From: Bdellovibrionaceae bacterium UBA6776
GTDB lineage: Bacteria > Bdellovibrionota > Bdellovibrionia > Bdellovibrionales > UBA1609
DNA: 64,000 nucleotides
Assembly (NCBI GenBank): GCA_002453155.1
Contig: DKGG01000046.1
Coordinates: forward strand, 52,410 to 116,409
Reading direction: 5' to 3'
A model generated the notes under the pieces. That model saw only the letters and a program-made list of their open reading frames with translations, was not told the DNA's origin and made no database searches. The translations under genes and the position numbers were made by a program. Each line of letters opens with the position of its first letter. The first letter of the stretch is position 1. This document shows, in pieces, positions 7,724 through 16,362 of this stretch.

Positions 7724-9631
7724 TCAATCCTCGGTATTCACATGGTAGAAGTTTCTGTGAGTTTTATAGTCTGGAGAAAATCTCAACCGACCGTTAAACA
7801 GAGCGGAATAAGCTTCCAATTTTTTCTCATCACCCTTAGCCAAATCTTTCACGGCATCTGTCAAAAACCTCTGACCATCAAGGGCAGAGGGCCTCAGTTC
7901 TTCGAGTTCCGACACATTTACGGAAAACATTTCCGGATACTTAAAAAGTTCTGTCAATTGAACCTTAAACAAGAAGATTGAAGCCAAAGAAATCCACCAC
8001 ACGAAAGAGCTCTTCATAGAAAAGGCTTTTGACACCAACAGTCCAATCAAGACCCAAAGAGCCAAGTCAAAGGTCACGTAACTCATCGGAGCTTTAACGC
8101 CATTGGTTCCCGTCAATAGCATAAGAACCGTAATCCCAATCATTCCAAAAATTGAAACTTTGGCAGACTCAAAATTTTCCTCAGGAAAATAGGGTTTCAG
8201 AGCCAACACAATAAGTGTCGTTAAACCCAAATAGATCATGCTTACAAAAAACAATTTGGCTCCGTAAATCAAAACAGCCAGCAAAAGAAATCCTAAAATC
8301 TTTCGATATCTATAAAAAGACGTCTTTGAAAACTTAGGACATGAAGACCTCCAAACATTCAGAATCCTGACGACTCCACCCGCCTTCTGGATCCAAAAAT
8401 AAAAGAAAGGAGCCAAACCTGCGATCATTAAGATGCCAAACAAAGGACTTCGCGGCCAAAACTTTAAGAATACTGGCGGCGGATCTCGTGGGACGAAGAA
8501 ATGTAAACGAAAAAGACTCTCAAGAAGATAGGCGATCATATTATGAACACTCAGGATGGCCATCCAACCGTCATTGTACGGACCTTCGGAAAAAAACCGA
8601 CCTTCTACATTTTTTCCACCCAGGAACAAGGTGAATAAAACATAAATTAAAAAAACCAAGAATAGAGCCGTGAATTTTCTGTGAGATTTAAAGAAATTCC
8701 AAAAAGCTTCTCTTTGAGGAACCACGCCTTTCGAAAACTGAAGTGCGCCCTCCAGATAAAGCCAGTACCCAACCAACCCCGCCGTGACGGGAACAAATCG
8801 AAAAGCACTGACTCCCAGAAGGACTGAAAAAAGAAAGACTTTTTCCGCCTTCCGCTCAAACAGACTATGAATCAAGTGAAATATTGCAAAGACCGAAAAG
8901 GTTCCAGTGGTTCCCAAGGTCCAAACCAGACTGCTGCCGAAAAAAGAAAATCCTAAATAGATCCAAAGCAATGAGCCCAGAACAGCCATTAAAAAAGATT
9001 TCCGAGGAACACTCCATAGGAATTCAAGAAATGATAAGAGAACTAAGACTCCAATGCACACCTGCGCCATAAAATAGGTGTTTAAATTTCGAAACGGTAA
9101 AAAAAACTGTACGACGGCTTGGCTGGCCGAATTGAAAAAATGATACTTCGCCCATGGCTTGGGAAAGAGATTCATGGCTTTCAAACGAGAGGGATACTCC
9201 GCAGACAGCATCTCTAAAGATTGGCCGCTGTAATAAGCATAGTGATCATTGAACGAAAGTTGAACAACTCCCTGGTCCGAAGAATAAAAAGTATCTTGAG
9301 GACTATTGAGTACAAACAGCCCAAGCCCAAAGGCCAGCAGCAAAAATCCTTTTCCAAAATTTGAAAAAGAACAATTTCCAATCTTTTTAAAACTCTTAAA
9401 AATCTCGTAGAGACTCAGTGCAATAAGAACTGCAGCCAAGGCACCAATCAAATACTTAATTCCCACAGCAAAAAAATTCGCTAAAATGCCAACAACCATG
9501 GAAGTGAGACATAGTCCGACCAGACTTGCACCAATCGGTCGACAAATCCCAAACATCCTACCCAGAGGCATATGAATTGCGATCATGAACAAAATGAGGA
9601 GATAATTCGAAAGTGAAAAGTCTACCCCCAC
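7724..9631 (-). CDS. Polytopic membrane protein, polymerase or GT-C-like
   Basis: A 635-residue integral membrane protein with roughly a dozen hydrophobic segments by eye and no recognisable catalytic motif. A hydrophilic loop after the third or fourth segment (about residues 110-180, containing N-D-H-Y-A-Y-Y-S-G-Q-S) and a soluble C-terminal tail of about 80 residues resemble the layout of GT-C glycosyltransferases or polysaccharide polymerases. The start is GTG at 9631, six bases after the previous stop, with no clear ribosome-binding site, so coupling is likely. It is placed with an O-antigen polymerase-like gene and a putative transferase, hence a likely part in glycan assembly at the inner membrane. 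Confidence 0.65.
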   Translation of the reverse strand: MGVDFSLSNYLLILFMIAIHMPLGRMFGICRPIGASLVGLCLTSMVVGILANFFAVGIKYLIGALAAVLIALSLYEIFKSFKKIGNCSFSNFGKGFLLLAFGLGLFVLNSPQDTFYSSDQGVVQLSFNDHYAYYSGQSLEMLSAEYPSRLKAMNLFPKPWAKYHFFNSASQAVVQFFLPFRNLNTYFMAQVCIGVLVLLSFLEFLWSVPRKSFLMAVLGSLLWIYLGFSFFGSSLVWTLGTTGTFSVFAIFHLIHSLFERKAEKVFLFSVLLGVSAFRFVPVTAGLVGYWLYLEGALQFSKGVVPQREAFWNFFKSHRKFTALFLVFLIYVLFTLFLGGKNVEGRFFSEGPYNDGWMAILSVHNMIAYLLESLFRLHFFVPRDPPPVFLKFWPRSPLFGILMIAGLAPFFYFWIQKAGGVVRILNVWRSSCPKFSKTSFYRYRKILGFLLLAVLIYGAKLFFVSMIYLGLTTLIVLALKPYFPEENFESAKVSIFGMIGITVLMLLTGTNGVKAPMSYVTFDLALWVLIGLLVSKAFSMKSSFVWWISLASIFLFKVQLTELFKYPEMFSVNVSELEELRPSALDGQRFLTDAVKDLAKGDEKKLEAYSALFNGRLRFSPDYKTHRNFYHVNTED

Positions 9632-9637
9632 GGCAAA

Positions 9638-10813
9638 TTAACCTTTTCCCGTGGATGGCAGGTTCACAGATCTTTCAGAAAGGTAGACATAAAATATGAT
9701 AAAGCTGAGATAATTCACACCCCAGCTTTCAATTCCAGAATAGTGACTGGCATTAAAAATAAATACGATGGGAAAGTACATCAAAGTGGTGATTGGCCGC
9801 CTTTTAATCCAATCGTAACAAAAAATGATAAACATCACAGCCAACGACAAATACCAACTCAATGTCCCAAGCACACCAAAACGAAACATAGATAACAAAG
9901 AATGAATTTCTTTGGAGGAACAGTACTCCGATGCTCCATCCAACTGGAACAGCCAAAACTCATCGGAACATCCTCCCGTGGAAGGAATAAAGTTGTGTAA
10001 ATTGAGTTCGTTGACCAAATAATCTCTCAATCGATAAAAAGAACGAGAATAGGAAAATAGGTTTAAAAAAATCAAAAGAAGAGACGTGGCATATAGAAGT
10101 AGGTTTCGTCGAGCCACCACATAGAATCTGATCACAGAAACTACAAGAAAAATTCCTGTCAAAACAATAGAATCTACGATCCATAGGCTAAAGAGTACCA
10201 ACGCCACACGAAGAGCCACTTCCCATTTGTTTTTCCAATTGGAAAACGCAAAAAAGCCTCCTAAGAGAATGGCTAAGCTCATATCCTTATAGACAAAAAA
10301 TCCCACTGGCATAAAACGATTTGTATTGCAGTACTGAGAATCGAACGAATTTGCTACAAAAGATGCCCAATCACATTGGGAGATCAAATTGAGCTTAGAG
10401 ATCACCAACCATTCGGCAATCAGACTCATGCTTCCAAGGTAGAAAGAAATGGCTAGCACCCAACGGGCAACTTTTCTCCAAGAATCCACATCATTTGAAA
10501 AAACCAAGATGCCAAAAACCAACAGAAAAGGGGTTGTGATCGGAGCAATGGTAGAGGAATAGGCACCCAAGCTCATCCCCTTAGCCAAAAATAAAATGGT
10601 AGAAACCAAGCTCCATACCGTCACCAAAATAAACGGGCCAAAACCGCGGAAATTCAGAGAAAACTTTTTATAGAGAAGCAAAGGGGAAAGAAAAACCAGA
10701 ATATGAAGCACTGGTCCCATGGACCGAATACCAATGAAAGCAAACAGCGGCAGGCGAAAAAACTCCAACACCAAAAGGGCAACAACGATAAAAATTCGAA
10801 CTTGCAGGCCCAC
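9638..10813 (-). CDS. O-antigen polymerase/ligase-like membrane protein
   Basis: A 391-residue protein, hydrophobic nearly throughout (about ten membrane segments), with one large loop near residues 265-320. The loop holds a histidine in E-I-H-S-L-L-S-M-F-R-F-G-V-L-G-T, the kind of H-(x)n-x-x-G-x-x-G pattern seen in Wzy/WaaL proteins just before a membrane helix. The start is GTG at 10813 with a strong AAGGAG five bases upstream that lies inside the last codons of the aldolase gene. Wzy proteins polymerise lipid-linked repeat units in the periplasm; WaaL proteins transfer them to lipid A core. A second candidate lies at 28498, and which one does which job cannot be decided here. Confidence 0.65.
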   Translation of the reverse strand: MGLQVRIFIVVALLVLEFFRLPLFAFIGIRSMGPVLHILVFLSPLLLYKKFSLNFRGFGPFILVTVWSLVSTILFLAKGMSLGAYSSTIAPITTPFLLVFGILVFSNDVDSWRKVARWVLAISFYLGSMSLIAEWLVISKLNLISQCDWASFVANSFDSQYCNTNRFMPVGFFVYKDMSLAILLGGFFAFSNWKNKWEVALRVALVLFSLWIVDSIVLTGIFLVVSVIRFYVVARRNLLLYATSLLLIFLNLFSYSRSFYRLRDYLVNELNLHNFIPSTGGCSDEFWLFQLDGASEYCSSKEIHSLLSMFRFGVLGTLSWYLSLAVMFIIFCYDWIKRRPITTLMYFPIVFIFNASHYSGIESWGVNYLSFIIFYVYLSERSVNLPSTGKG

Positions 10814-10814
10814 G

Positions 10815-11660
10815 CTACTCCTTAGGATCTAGATGTCCAAAAATCTCTGACATGTAAGAACTTAAACGGGATCTTCCCGCTTTCAAATAGGTAAATGGCT
10901 TTAAGTCTTTGGGATGTTTTTCCAAATGCTCCACCAAGCCCTGTCGGAACTCATCTCTGAGGGCTGTCGCAAAATTGAATTTCACCCATCCTCTGCGCGC
11001 AAACTCCGTCAAAATTTGGGGATCCAACCCGGTGCATCCATGAAGAACAAAATTTCCATTGAGATCTTTCATTTGATCCACGACCGCCCAATTGAGGCGA
11101 GGCTCCCCTTTAAAATGACCATGGACCGTTCCAATGGCGGGGGCCGTTAAGGTTGCGGCAGTTTCTGAGACAAAGCGGGAAATCTCCTCGAAGGTCGGAA
11201 GTTTTTCGCCCTCCTCCTCAATTTCATCTTCTTTGCCCGAAATGGTTCCAAGCTCACATTCCAATGTGGCCCCTTTTGCTTTGGCCCAGGCCAAAGCCTT
11301 TTTGGTGTTCTCCACATTCTCTTCAAAACTCAAATGGGACCCATCATACATCACAGATCGAAATCCGGCTTGAAGGGCTTCCTCCACAAACTTCAATTCT
11401 TTGGAGTGATCCAAGTGAATGGCATAATCGACGCCAGGGTGTCTTTTTGCCACCATTTGAATGGCACTCACATAGCCTTCAAATCCCAAATAACTTTGCA
11501 CCGTAGAGGGCGTGGAAGAAAGATACATTCCCCTTCCAGATTTTTCAGCAGCCTCAAAGGCCGCTTCTAAAAAGTCGACATTTCCGCCGCCCACATCAAA
11601 AGATGGGAGAGCTTTTCTGTCATAACGATCCAAAAGTTCTTGAGCATTGCAGGACGCCAC
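10815..11660 (-). CDS. Class II (zinc) ketose-bisphosphate aldolase family
   Basis: A 281-residue aldolase of the FbaA/GatY family. Visible active-site residues: D84 and zinc ligand H85 in I-H-L-D-H-S, E136 in E-C-E-L-G-T, H180 in G-T-V-H-G, and zinc ligand H207 in V-L-H-G-C-T-G. The family splits or joins dihydroxyacetone phosphate and an aldehyde. The start is GTG at 11660, sharing one base with the upstream stop (TAGTG). It is the last gene of a run with a nucleotidyltransferase, an iron alcohol dehydrogenase and an FGGY kinase, far from glycolytic genes, so it probably serves sugar-precursor synthesis rather than central glycolysis. Substrate not determinable. Confidence 0.85.
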   Translation of the reverse strand: MASCNAQELLDRYDRKALPSFDVGGGNVDFLEAAFEAAEKSGRGMYLSSTPSTVQSYLGFEGYVSAIQMVAKRHPGVDYAIHLDHSKELKFVEEALQAGFRSVMYDGSHLSFEENVENTKKALAWAKAKGATLECELGTISGKEDEIEEEGEKLPTFEEISRFVSETAATLTAPAIGTVHGHFKGEPRLNWAVVDQMKDLNGNFVLHGCTGLDPQILTEFARRGWVKFNFATALRDEFRQGLVEHLEKHPKDLKPFTYLKAGRSRLSSYMSEIFGHLDPKE

Positions 11661-12385
11661 TACTGAAAACCTTTCTCAAAGGTCTTTTGAGCCCGTTCAA
11701 AATCCTCGGGAAAATCAATTTCGATGGAACGAAAGTCTTCAATGTCCACCGCTTGAACTTGAATTTTATCCGCATCAATCAATTGCTGAACCGCATGTTC
11801 AAAAAATCGATTCAATTCCAAGTCCCGTTCGATGATCTGCTCCACTTGAGCTTTTAAAGTGTTTGCCACTTCCGGCGAAATCAAGGCAACTCCGGTGAAC
11901 TCTCCATGGGCCGATTTGCAATCCATGGTTTTGTTCACTTCCACAACTTTTCCGTCCACCACGCGAACTTTCATCTCTTCTTCCACAGTGTTTTTAAATT
12001 CCACGGCAAAACGAACAGACCCTGTGGCCTCTTTGAGCTTTTGAAGCACCGGAGGATCAAACAGAGTGTCTGCATGCATAAAGAAAAATCCTTCTGAAAA
12101 ATAATTTCGCGCAAACCAAAGAGAGCCCAAAACATTGCAGTGCTCATAAAAGGGATTTTTGACCAACGTGATTTTTGGATCCTTTCCAAAAAGCTCCTCA
12201 AAAAGCCAGTTCTTATAGCCTGTCACGATGACAATTTCGGAAACCGCATCCCCAAGGGCCTTGATCGCATCCACCTGATGCTCGATGATCTTTTTGCCGT
12301 TCACTTCTAAAAAACTTTTTGGAATTCCACGGGAATCCGATCCGATGCGACTGCCCTTTCCCGCTGCCAAAACAACTGCTTTCAT
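11660..12385 (-). CDS. Sugar/polyol-phosphate nucleotidyltransferase
   Basis: A 241-residue NTP-transferase. The start at 12385 gives M-K-A-V-V-L-A-A-G-K-G-S-R at the N-terminus, the phosphate-binding signature of the family; a longer in-frame reading back to 12538 would run inside the dehydrogenase gene and is rejected. A GAGGA sits upstream. H-A-D-T-L-F-D is the metal-binding acidic block. Overall wording (Y-E-H-C-N-V-L-G-S-L near residue 80) resembles phosphocholine/aminoethylphosphonate or polyol-phosphate cytidylyltransferases of the LicC type. It would activate a phosphorylated small molecule with CTP or another NTP. It sits seven bases after the iron alcohol dehydrogenase and touches the aldolase. 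Confidence 0.85.
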   Translation of the reverse strand: MKAVVLAAGKGSRIGSDSRGIPKSFLEVNGKKIIEHQVDAIKALGDAVSEIVIVTGYKNWLFEELFGKDPKITLVKNPFYEHCNVLGSLWFARNYFSEGFFFMHADTLFDPPVLQKLKEATGSVRFAVEFKNTVEEEMKVRVVDGKVVEVNKTMDCKSAHGEFTGVALISPEVANTLKAQVEQIIERDLELNRFFEHAVQQLIDADKIQVQAVDIEDFRSIEIDFPEDFERAQKTFEKGFQ

Positions 12386-12392
12386 CACGTCC

Positions 12393-13541
12393 TCACAATG
12401 CCTGAGTGTAAATGGAAACCAGATCTTTTCCTTCGGACCACCAAGGATCGTTGTCCAAGGATCCACTGACCAAAGAGGCCAGCTCTTTGGCATCTGCTTC
12501 CGTGAGATCCATGGAGGAAAGATTTGGCTCCAAACCAATGGTTTTTAAAAATTCCTTTAAAGTAAATTCAATTCCCTCATCCGCGACTCCAAGCTCGTCA
12601 CTGAGAATTTGAGAGATGGCTTGAAACTTCTCTGGACTGGAACCGTGAGTGGTTTTGACCCAAGACGGATAAAGAGCCGCCAATCCAAAGGCGTGTTCCG
12701 TTTGTGTCTTTACGCCCAAGGGATATTGCAAGCGGTGAGGCAAACAGGTGGATGAGTTTGCCAAATTGTATCCCATCAACATGCTGTAGTAACTCATTTG
12801 AGTGCGGGCGTTTAAATTGTCTAGATCTTTAAGAACCCGTGGCAAATAACGAGCCACTCCACGAATCGCTTGGCGGCTGAAAGTTTCCACAATGGGATTG
12901 GACTTTTTAGAAATGTAGGTTTCCACCGCATGGGTAAAAACATCGAATCCGGTAATTTGTGTGCTTCGCTTCGGAACACTCAAAGTTAATCTGGGATCCA
13001 CTACGGCCAAATCGGGTTTTACCAAACTCCCCCGCACGCCCACTTTTTGAGCCTTTTCCTCCCAGGTGATGATCGCCCCTTGGCTCAACTCCGCGCCCGT
13101 TCCCGCGGTCGTGGGAATTGCGATGGAAAAAATCTTTTGGGAAAAGTTTTTTTCTTTTCCGGAAAGGTAATCTTCCAGCGGCTTCGATGAAGGCGCAATC
13201 ACTGAAGCGGCCTTGGCCGCATCCATGGGGCTTCCTCCGCCGAGTCCAATCACCCCATCACAATTGTCGGAACGCAAAGTTTCAATGATTTCTTTGAGAT
13301 TCTGAGCCGAAGGATCTTGGCTGATTTTTGAATACACACAAAGGGATTCCGCAAAGCCCTTTGTGGAGTTCTTAAGGGTTTCGACCCATCCATTTTTGAC
13401 CGCCGAAGATCCACAAACAATCAGAAATCTCTTTTTTCCGGTTTTCTCTAGGAGGGCACCGATGCGATCGAAAACGCCACATCCAAAGTGAATTTCCGGT
13501 CCCAAGTTTGCTGTCCAAGAGGTCGAACGGATCTCTTCCAC
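12393..13541 (-). CDS. Iron-containing (group III) alcohol dehydrogenase
   Basis: A 382-residue NAD(P)-dependent dehydrogenase. The cofactor loop G-L-G-G-G-S-P-M-D is at residues 99-107 and T-T-A-G-T-G-A-E at 144-151. The four metal ligands are all present: D200 and H204 (G-F-D-V-F-T-H-A), H269 (L-P-H-R-L-Q-Y-P-L-G) and H283 (T-E-H-A-F-G). The start is GTG with GGGAG six bases upstream. Relatives reduce aldehydes or ketones, including glycerol-phosphate and phosphonoacetaldehyde reductases. Its fixed place between the kinase and the nucleotidyltransferase suggests it reduces or oxidises the intermediate that is then activated. The exact substrate is inferred only to be a small phosphorylated carbonyl compound. 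Confidence 0.85.
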   Translation of the reverse strand: MEEIRSTSWTANLGPEIHFGCGVFDRIGALLEKTGKKRFLIVCGSSAVKNGWVETLKNSTKGFAESLCVYSKISQDPSAQNLKEIIETLRSDNCDGVIGLGGGSPMDAAKAASVIAPSSKPLEDYLSGKEKNFSQKIFSIAIPTTAGTGAELSQGAIITWEEKAQKVGVRGSLVKPDLAVVDPRLTLSVPKRSTQITGFDVFTHAVETYISKKSNPIVETFSRQAIRGVARYLPRVLKDLDNLNARTQMSYYSMLMGYNLANSSTCLPHRLQYPLGVKTQTEHAFGLAALYPSWVKTTHGSSPEKFQAISQILSDELGVADEGIEFTLKEFLKTIGLEPNLSSMDLTEADAKELASLVSGSLDNDPWWSEGKDLVSIYTQAL

Positions 13542-13551
13542 CTTTTGCTCC

Positions 13552-15096
13552 CTACAAGTTGTCAGTCATCAGTAGCTCATTGATCCCATGGGGATGCATG
13601 GCATTCAGTATCTTTGCTCTTTGAGCGTACACTCCCAAAAGAGAATGATAAAGACTCTTATAGAGCTCAAAGTATTCCTTATAAATTTGATGGTTCTTAA
13701 AATCTGGCTCATAGGACTTTTCAAAGGCACAAAACTTTTCAAAAGCTTCTTTGATGGAGGAAAAATGCCCTTCACCGTAAAGAGCGATCAATGCGGCGCC
13801 AATGGCTGTGGTTTCGAAATTTTTAAATTGATAAACAGGCACACCCAAAACATCGGACTTGATTTGGTTGATCAAACCTATGCGTGAAAGCCCACCTGCC
13901 GCTGTCACCGAATTGATGGGAACGTCATATTCCTTAATAGACTCCGCAATATGGGCCACGGAAAATGCCACCCCTTCAAAAACTGCGCGGGAAAAATCAG
14001 GGGCTTCATGAGCACGGTTGATTCCAAAAAAAACACCGCGACAGTCTGAGTTCCAAATGGGTGTGCGCTCTCCTAAGAGGTAAGGCAGAAAGATCATTCC
14101 GCCCGGACAAGCCGACCGAGAAAGTGCATCCTTTTCCATCAACTCATAAGGGTTTTCTTTTTCCTTGTACAAAAGAAGTCGAAGCCATTCGATGACTCCT
14201 CCTCCCAAGTTGTTAGAGCCTCCCAACAGCCACTGATTCGCGTTCACATGGCTAGAGGTGTAAAATCGCTTTTTGGAATCAATCACGAAATTTTCACTGA
14301 CCACACGAAAGCTGGTCACAGTTCCCGAGACATCCACGGCATCGCCCGCTTCGAAAGCTCCATTTCCCGCAACAGCGGCCAACGCATCATAGGTGGACAT
14401 CACCAATCGACACTTGCCTGCAGGAATTCCCAACTCGCTGGAAACTTCCGATCTTAAAACACCCACTCTCTGTCCTGGAGCGATCACCTGAGGCAGAGAC
14501 TCCATGTCTATTCCTAAAGAGGAATAAAGTTCTTTGGGATAACTTTCCAATTCAGAATCATAATAAAACTTTGAGGCATTGCTTGGATCTGTGACGAATT
14601 CACCCGTCAAATACCCACACAAATAATCTCCCACATTTAAAAACTTGTACGCCTTTTCAAAATCTCTCGGCTTGTGCTTCTTGAGCCACAGTATTTTGGG
14701 AAGCATCAAGTCCGGAGAGGCCTTGAAACCGCGAGTCTTTAATCGCTGAAACTGAGGAAGCTTTTCAAGCTCTGCACACTCTTGTGTCGAGCGGGTGTCG
14801 GAAACCAAAATGGAGTTGCCTAAGGGTTTTCCTTCTTTGTCCACCACAACCAGGCAGGACGCAGATGTGGTCACCGTCATTAAACCAATGTCTTCTGCGC
14901 GAGATCCCAGTTCCTTCACCACCGAACAAATGACTTGGTGAGAAAGGGATACCCAGTCTCCAGGAACTTGTTCCACCTTTTCATTGCTCACAAGAGTATG
15001 AACCGGGGTCACAACCTGCGACAGAACCTGGCCTTCCATATCAAAGGCAATGCAACGGGTGTTCTTTAATCCGACATTTAAAACAAGTGTGATCAT
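13552..15096 (-). CDS. FGGY-family carbohydrate kinase
   Basis: A 514-residue actin-fold kinase of the xylulokinase/glycerokinase group. The N-terminal phosphate loop reads L-N-V-G-L-K-N-T-R, with Asn where most relatives carry Asp (D-x-G-T). The catalytic aspartate is visible in S-T-Y-D-A-L-A-A-V-A-G-N-G-A near residue 235. The C-terminal G-G-L-S-R-I and G-A-A-L-I-A-L-Y-G-E-G match the ATP-binding end. It phosphorylates a sugar or polyol with ATP. It precedes the dehydrogenase, nucleotidyltransferase and aldolase with gaps of 1 to 10 bases, so the four are likely one pathway. The ribosome-binding site before the ATG is weak. Confidence 0.85.
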   Translation of the reverse strand: MITLVLNVGLKNTRCIAFDMEGQVLSQVVTPVHTLVSNEKVEQVPGDWVSLSHQVICSVVKELGSRAEDIGLMTVTTSASCLVVVDKEGKPLGNSILVSDTRSTQECAELEKLPQFQRLKTRGFKASPDLMLPKILWLKKHKPRDFEKAYKFLNVGDYLCGYLTGEFVTDPSNASKFYYDSELESYPKELYSSLGIDMESLPQVIAPGQRVGVLRSEVSSELGIPAGKCRLVMSTYDALAAVAGNGAFEAGDAVDVSGTVTSFRVVSENFVIDSKKRFYTSSHVNANQWLLGGSNNLGGGVIEWLRLLLYKEKENPYELMEKDALSRSACPGGMIFLPYLLGERTPIWNSDCRGVFFGINRAHEAPDFSRAVFEGVAFSVAHIAESIKEYDVPINSVTAAGGLSRIGLINQIKSDVLGVPVYQFKNFETTAIGAALIALYGEGHFSSIKEAFEKFCAFEKSYEPDFKNHQIYKEYFELYKSLYHSLLGVYAQRAKILNAMHPHGINELLMTDNL

Positions 15097-15169
15097 TGTG
15101 CGAAAATGTATGCCCCTTTGCGCATCATGGCAAACATTTCATTGCACCCGTGACACTCGACACAAATCT

Positions 15170-16336
15170 CTAGGAAAGACCAAAAAAGGAACGGATCTTC
15201 TCAATCACATAGGACTGTTCTTCATCGGTCATTGCATGAAAGAGAGGCAAACTCAGTGCACGTTCATAATAGTGCTCTGCTTGAGGGCACAGGCCCTTTT
15301 CAAATCCCAAACTCTCGTAATAAGGATGACGGTAAACAGGAATGTAATGAACCTGAGTAAAGATCTGATGGCTTTTTAAATTGTCATAGAGTTCTTTTCG
15401 TCGCTCTGTTTGAATCACAAACAGATGGTAGGCGTGGGAAATTTGAGACCCTTCCGCAAGGTCACTCTCTTGGAATTTGATTGGTAAATCCCGAAGCTCC
15501 TCCCGATATCGACGGGCCAAGCTTTGACGACGCTCAATGTTTTGTTCCAAACGTTTCAACTGAGATCTTCCCAAAGCGGCATTGATGTCAGGCATTCGGT
15601 AGTTAAAACCCAACTCTTGCATTTCATGGTACCAACCGCCTTCACAGGGCCGCTCAAAACGGGCTTCTTCTTTGACGATTCCATGGGAGCGCAGTTTTAA
15701 AAGCTGATGGTAGTGCTCTTCATCATTGGTGGTGATCATTCCCCCTTCACCGGTGGCAATGTGCTTCACGGGATGAAAGGAAAACAATGTAAAATCCGAG
15801 TAGGTGCTGGAACCTACTATCACCTCTTCGCCAGAAGACATTTGAAAATTTCCACCGATGGCATGGCAGGCATCTTCAATGATCCAAAGGCCATAGGACT
15901 CAACCAACTTCCGAAGAGCTTTGGTGTCCACCGGTTGTCCGGCAAAGTCCACCACAATCACCCCTTGGTAGCCTTGGGGATCTTTTTTGAGTTTTTCCTC
16001 CAAAGCTTTCAAATCCATATTGAAAGACTGTGGATGAACATCCACAAAGTCCACTTTGCCATTTTCGAAAAGCACGCAATTGCTGGACGATGCAAAAGTG
16101 ATGGGAGTGACCAAAACCTTCTTCTCTGGGTCTTTGTTTAAAACTTTAAAAGCCAAATGAAGACCGGCTGTGGCGTTGTTGACTGCAACGGCAAAGCGAG
16201 CTCCGACTTTTTTTGCAAAATCTTTTTCGAAATCACAGACTGCAGGCCCTTGAGTCAAAAACTGAGACTTCAGCGTTTCCACGACCGCTGCAATGTCTTC
16301 GTCCTGAATGTCCTGCTTCCCATAAGGTATTTTCAA
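15170..16336 (-). CDS. pseC: PseC-like UDP-4-keto-sugar aminotransferase (DegT family)
   Basis: A PLP enzyme of 388 residues that aminates C4 of a UDP-4-keto-6-deoxy-HexNAc. The lysine for PLP is in F-S-F-H-P-V-K-H-I-A-T-G-E-G-G (about residue 191), and E-D-A-C-H-A-I-G holds the ring-stacking/aspartate motif. I chose the TTG at 16336: it gives the N-terminus (M)-K-I-P-Y-G-K-Q-D-I, as PseC proteins normally begin, and has AGAAGG six bases upstream. A TTG at 16357 would add seven residues. It follows the dehydratase by 26 bases, the expected order for consecutive pathway steps. The alternative is a LegC/PglE-type enzyme for the D-gluco series. Confidence 0.88.
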   Translation of the reverse strand: MKIPYGKQDIQDEDIAAVVETLKSQFLTQGPAVCDFEKDFAKKVGARFAVAVNNATAGLHLAFKVLNKDPEKKVLVTPITFASSSNCVLFENGKVDFVDVHPQSFNMDLKALEEKLKKDPQGYQGVIVVDFAGQPVDTKALRKLVESYGLWIIEDACHAIGGNFQMSSGEEVIVGSSTYSDFTLFSFHPVKHIATGEGGMITTNDEEHYHQLLKLRSHGIVKEEARFERPCEGGWYHEMQELGFNYRMPDINAALGRSQLKRLEQNIERRQSLARRYREELRDLPIKFQESDLAEGSQISHAYHLFVIQTERRKELYDNLKSHQIFTQVHYIPVYRHPYYESLGFEKGLCPQAEHYYERALSLPLFHAMTDEEQSYVIEKIRSFFGLS

Positions 16337-16362
16337 ATTTGGCCTTCTTTCACCCAAGAAGC

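Noticed and set aside
12386..12538. N-terminal extension of the nucleotidyltransferase.
   Set aside because: The extra 51 codons overlap the dehydrogenase gene, have unusual composition (many Trp and Pro), and the family N-terminus begins exactly at the internal ATG with a ribosome-binding site.
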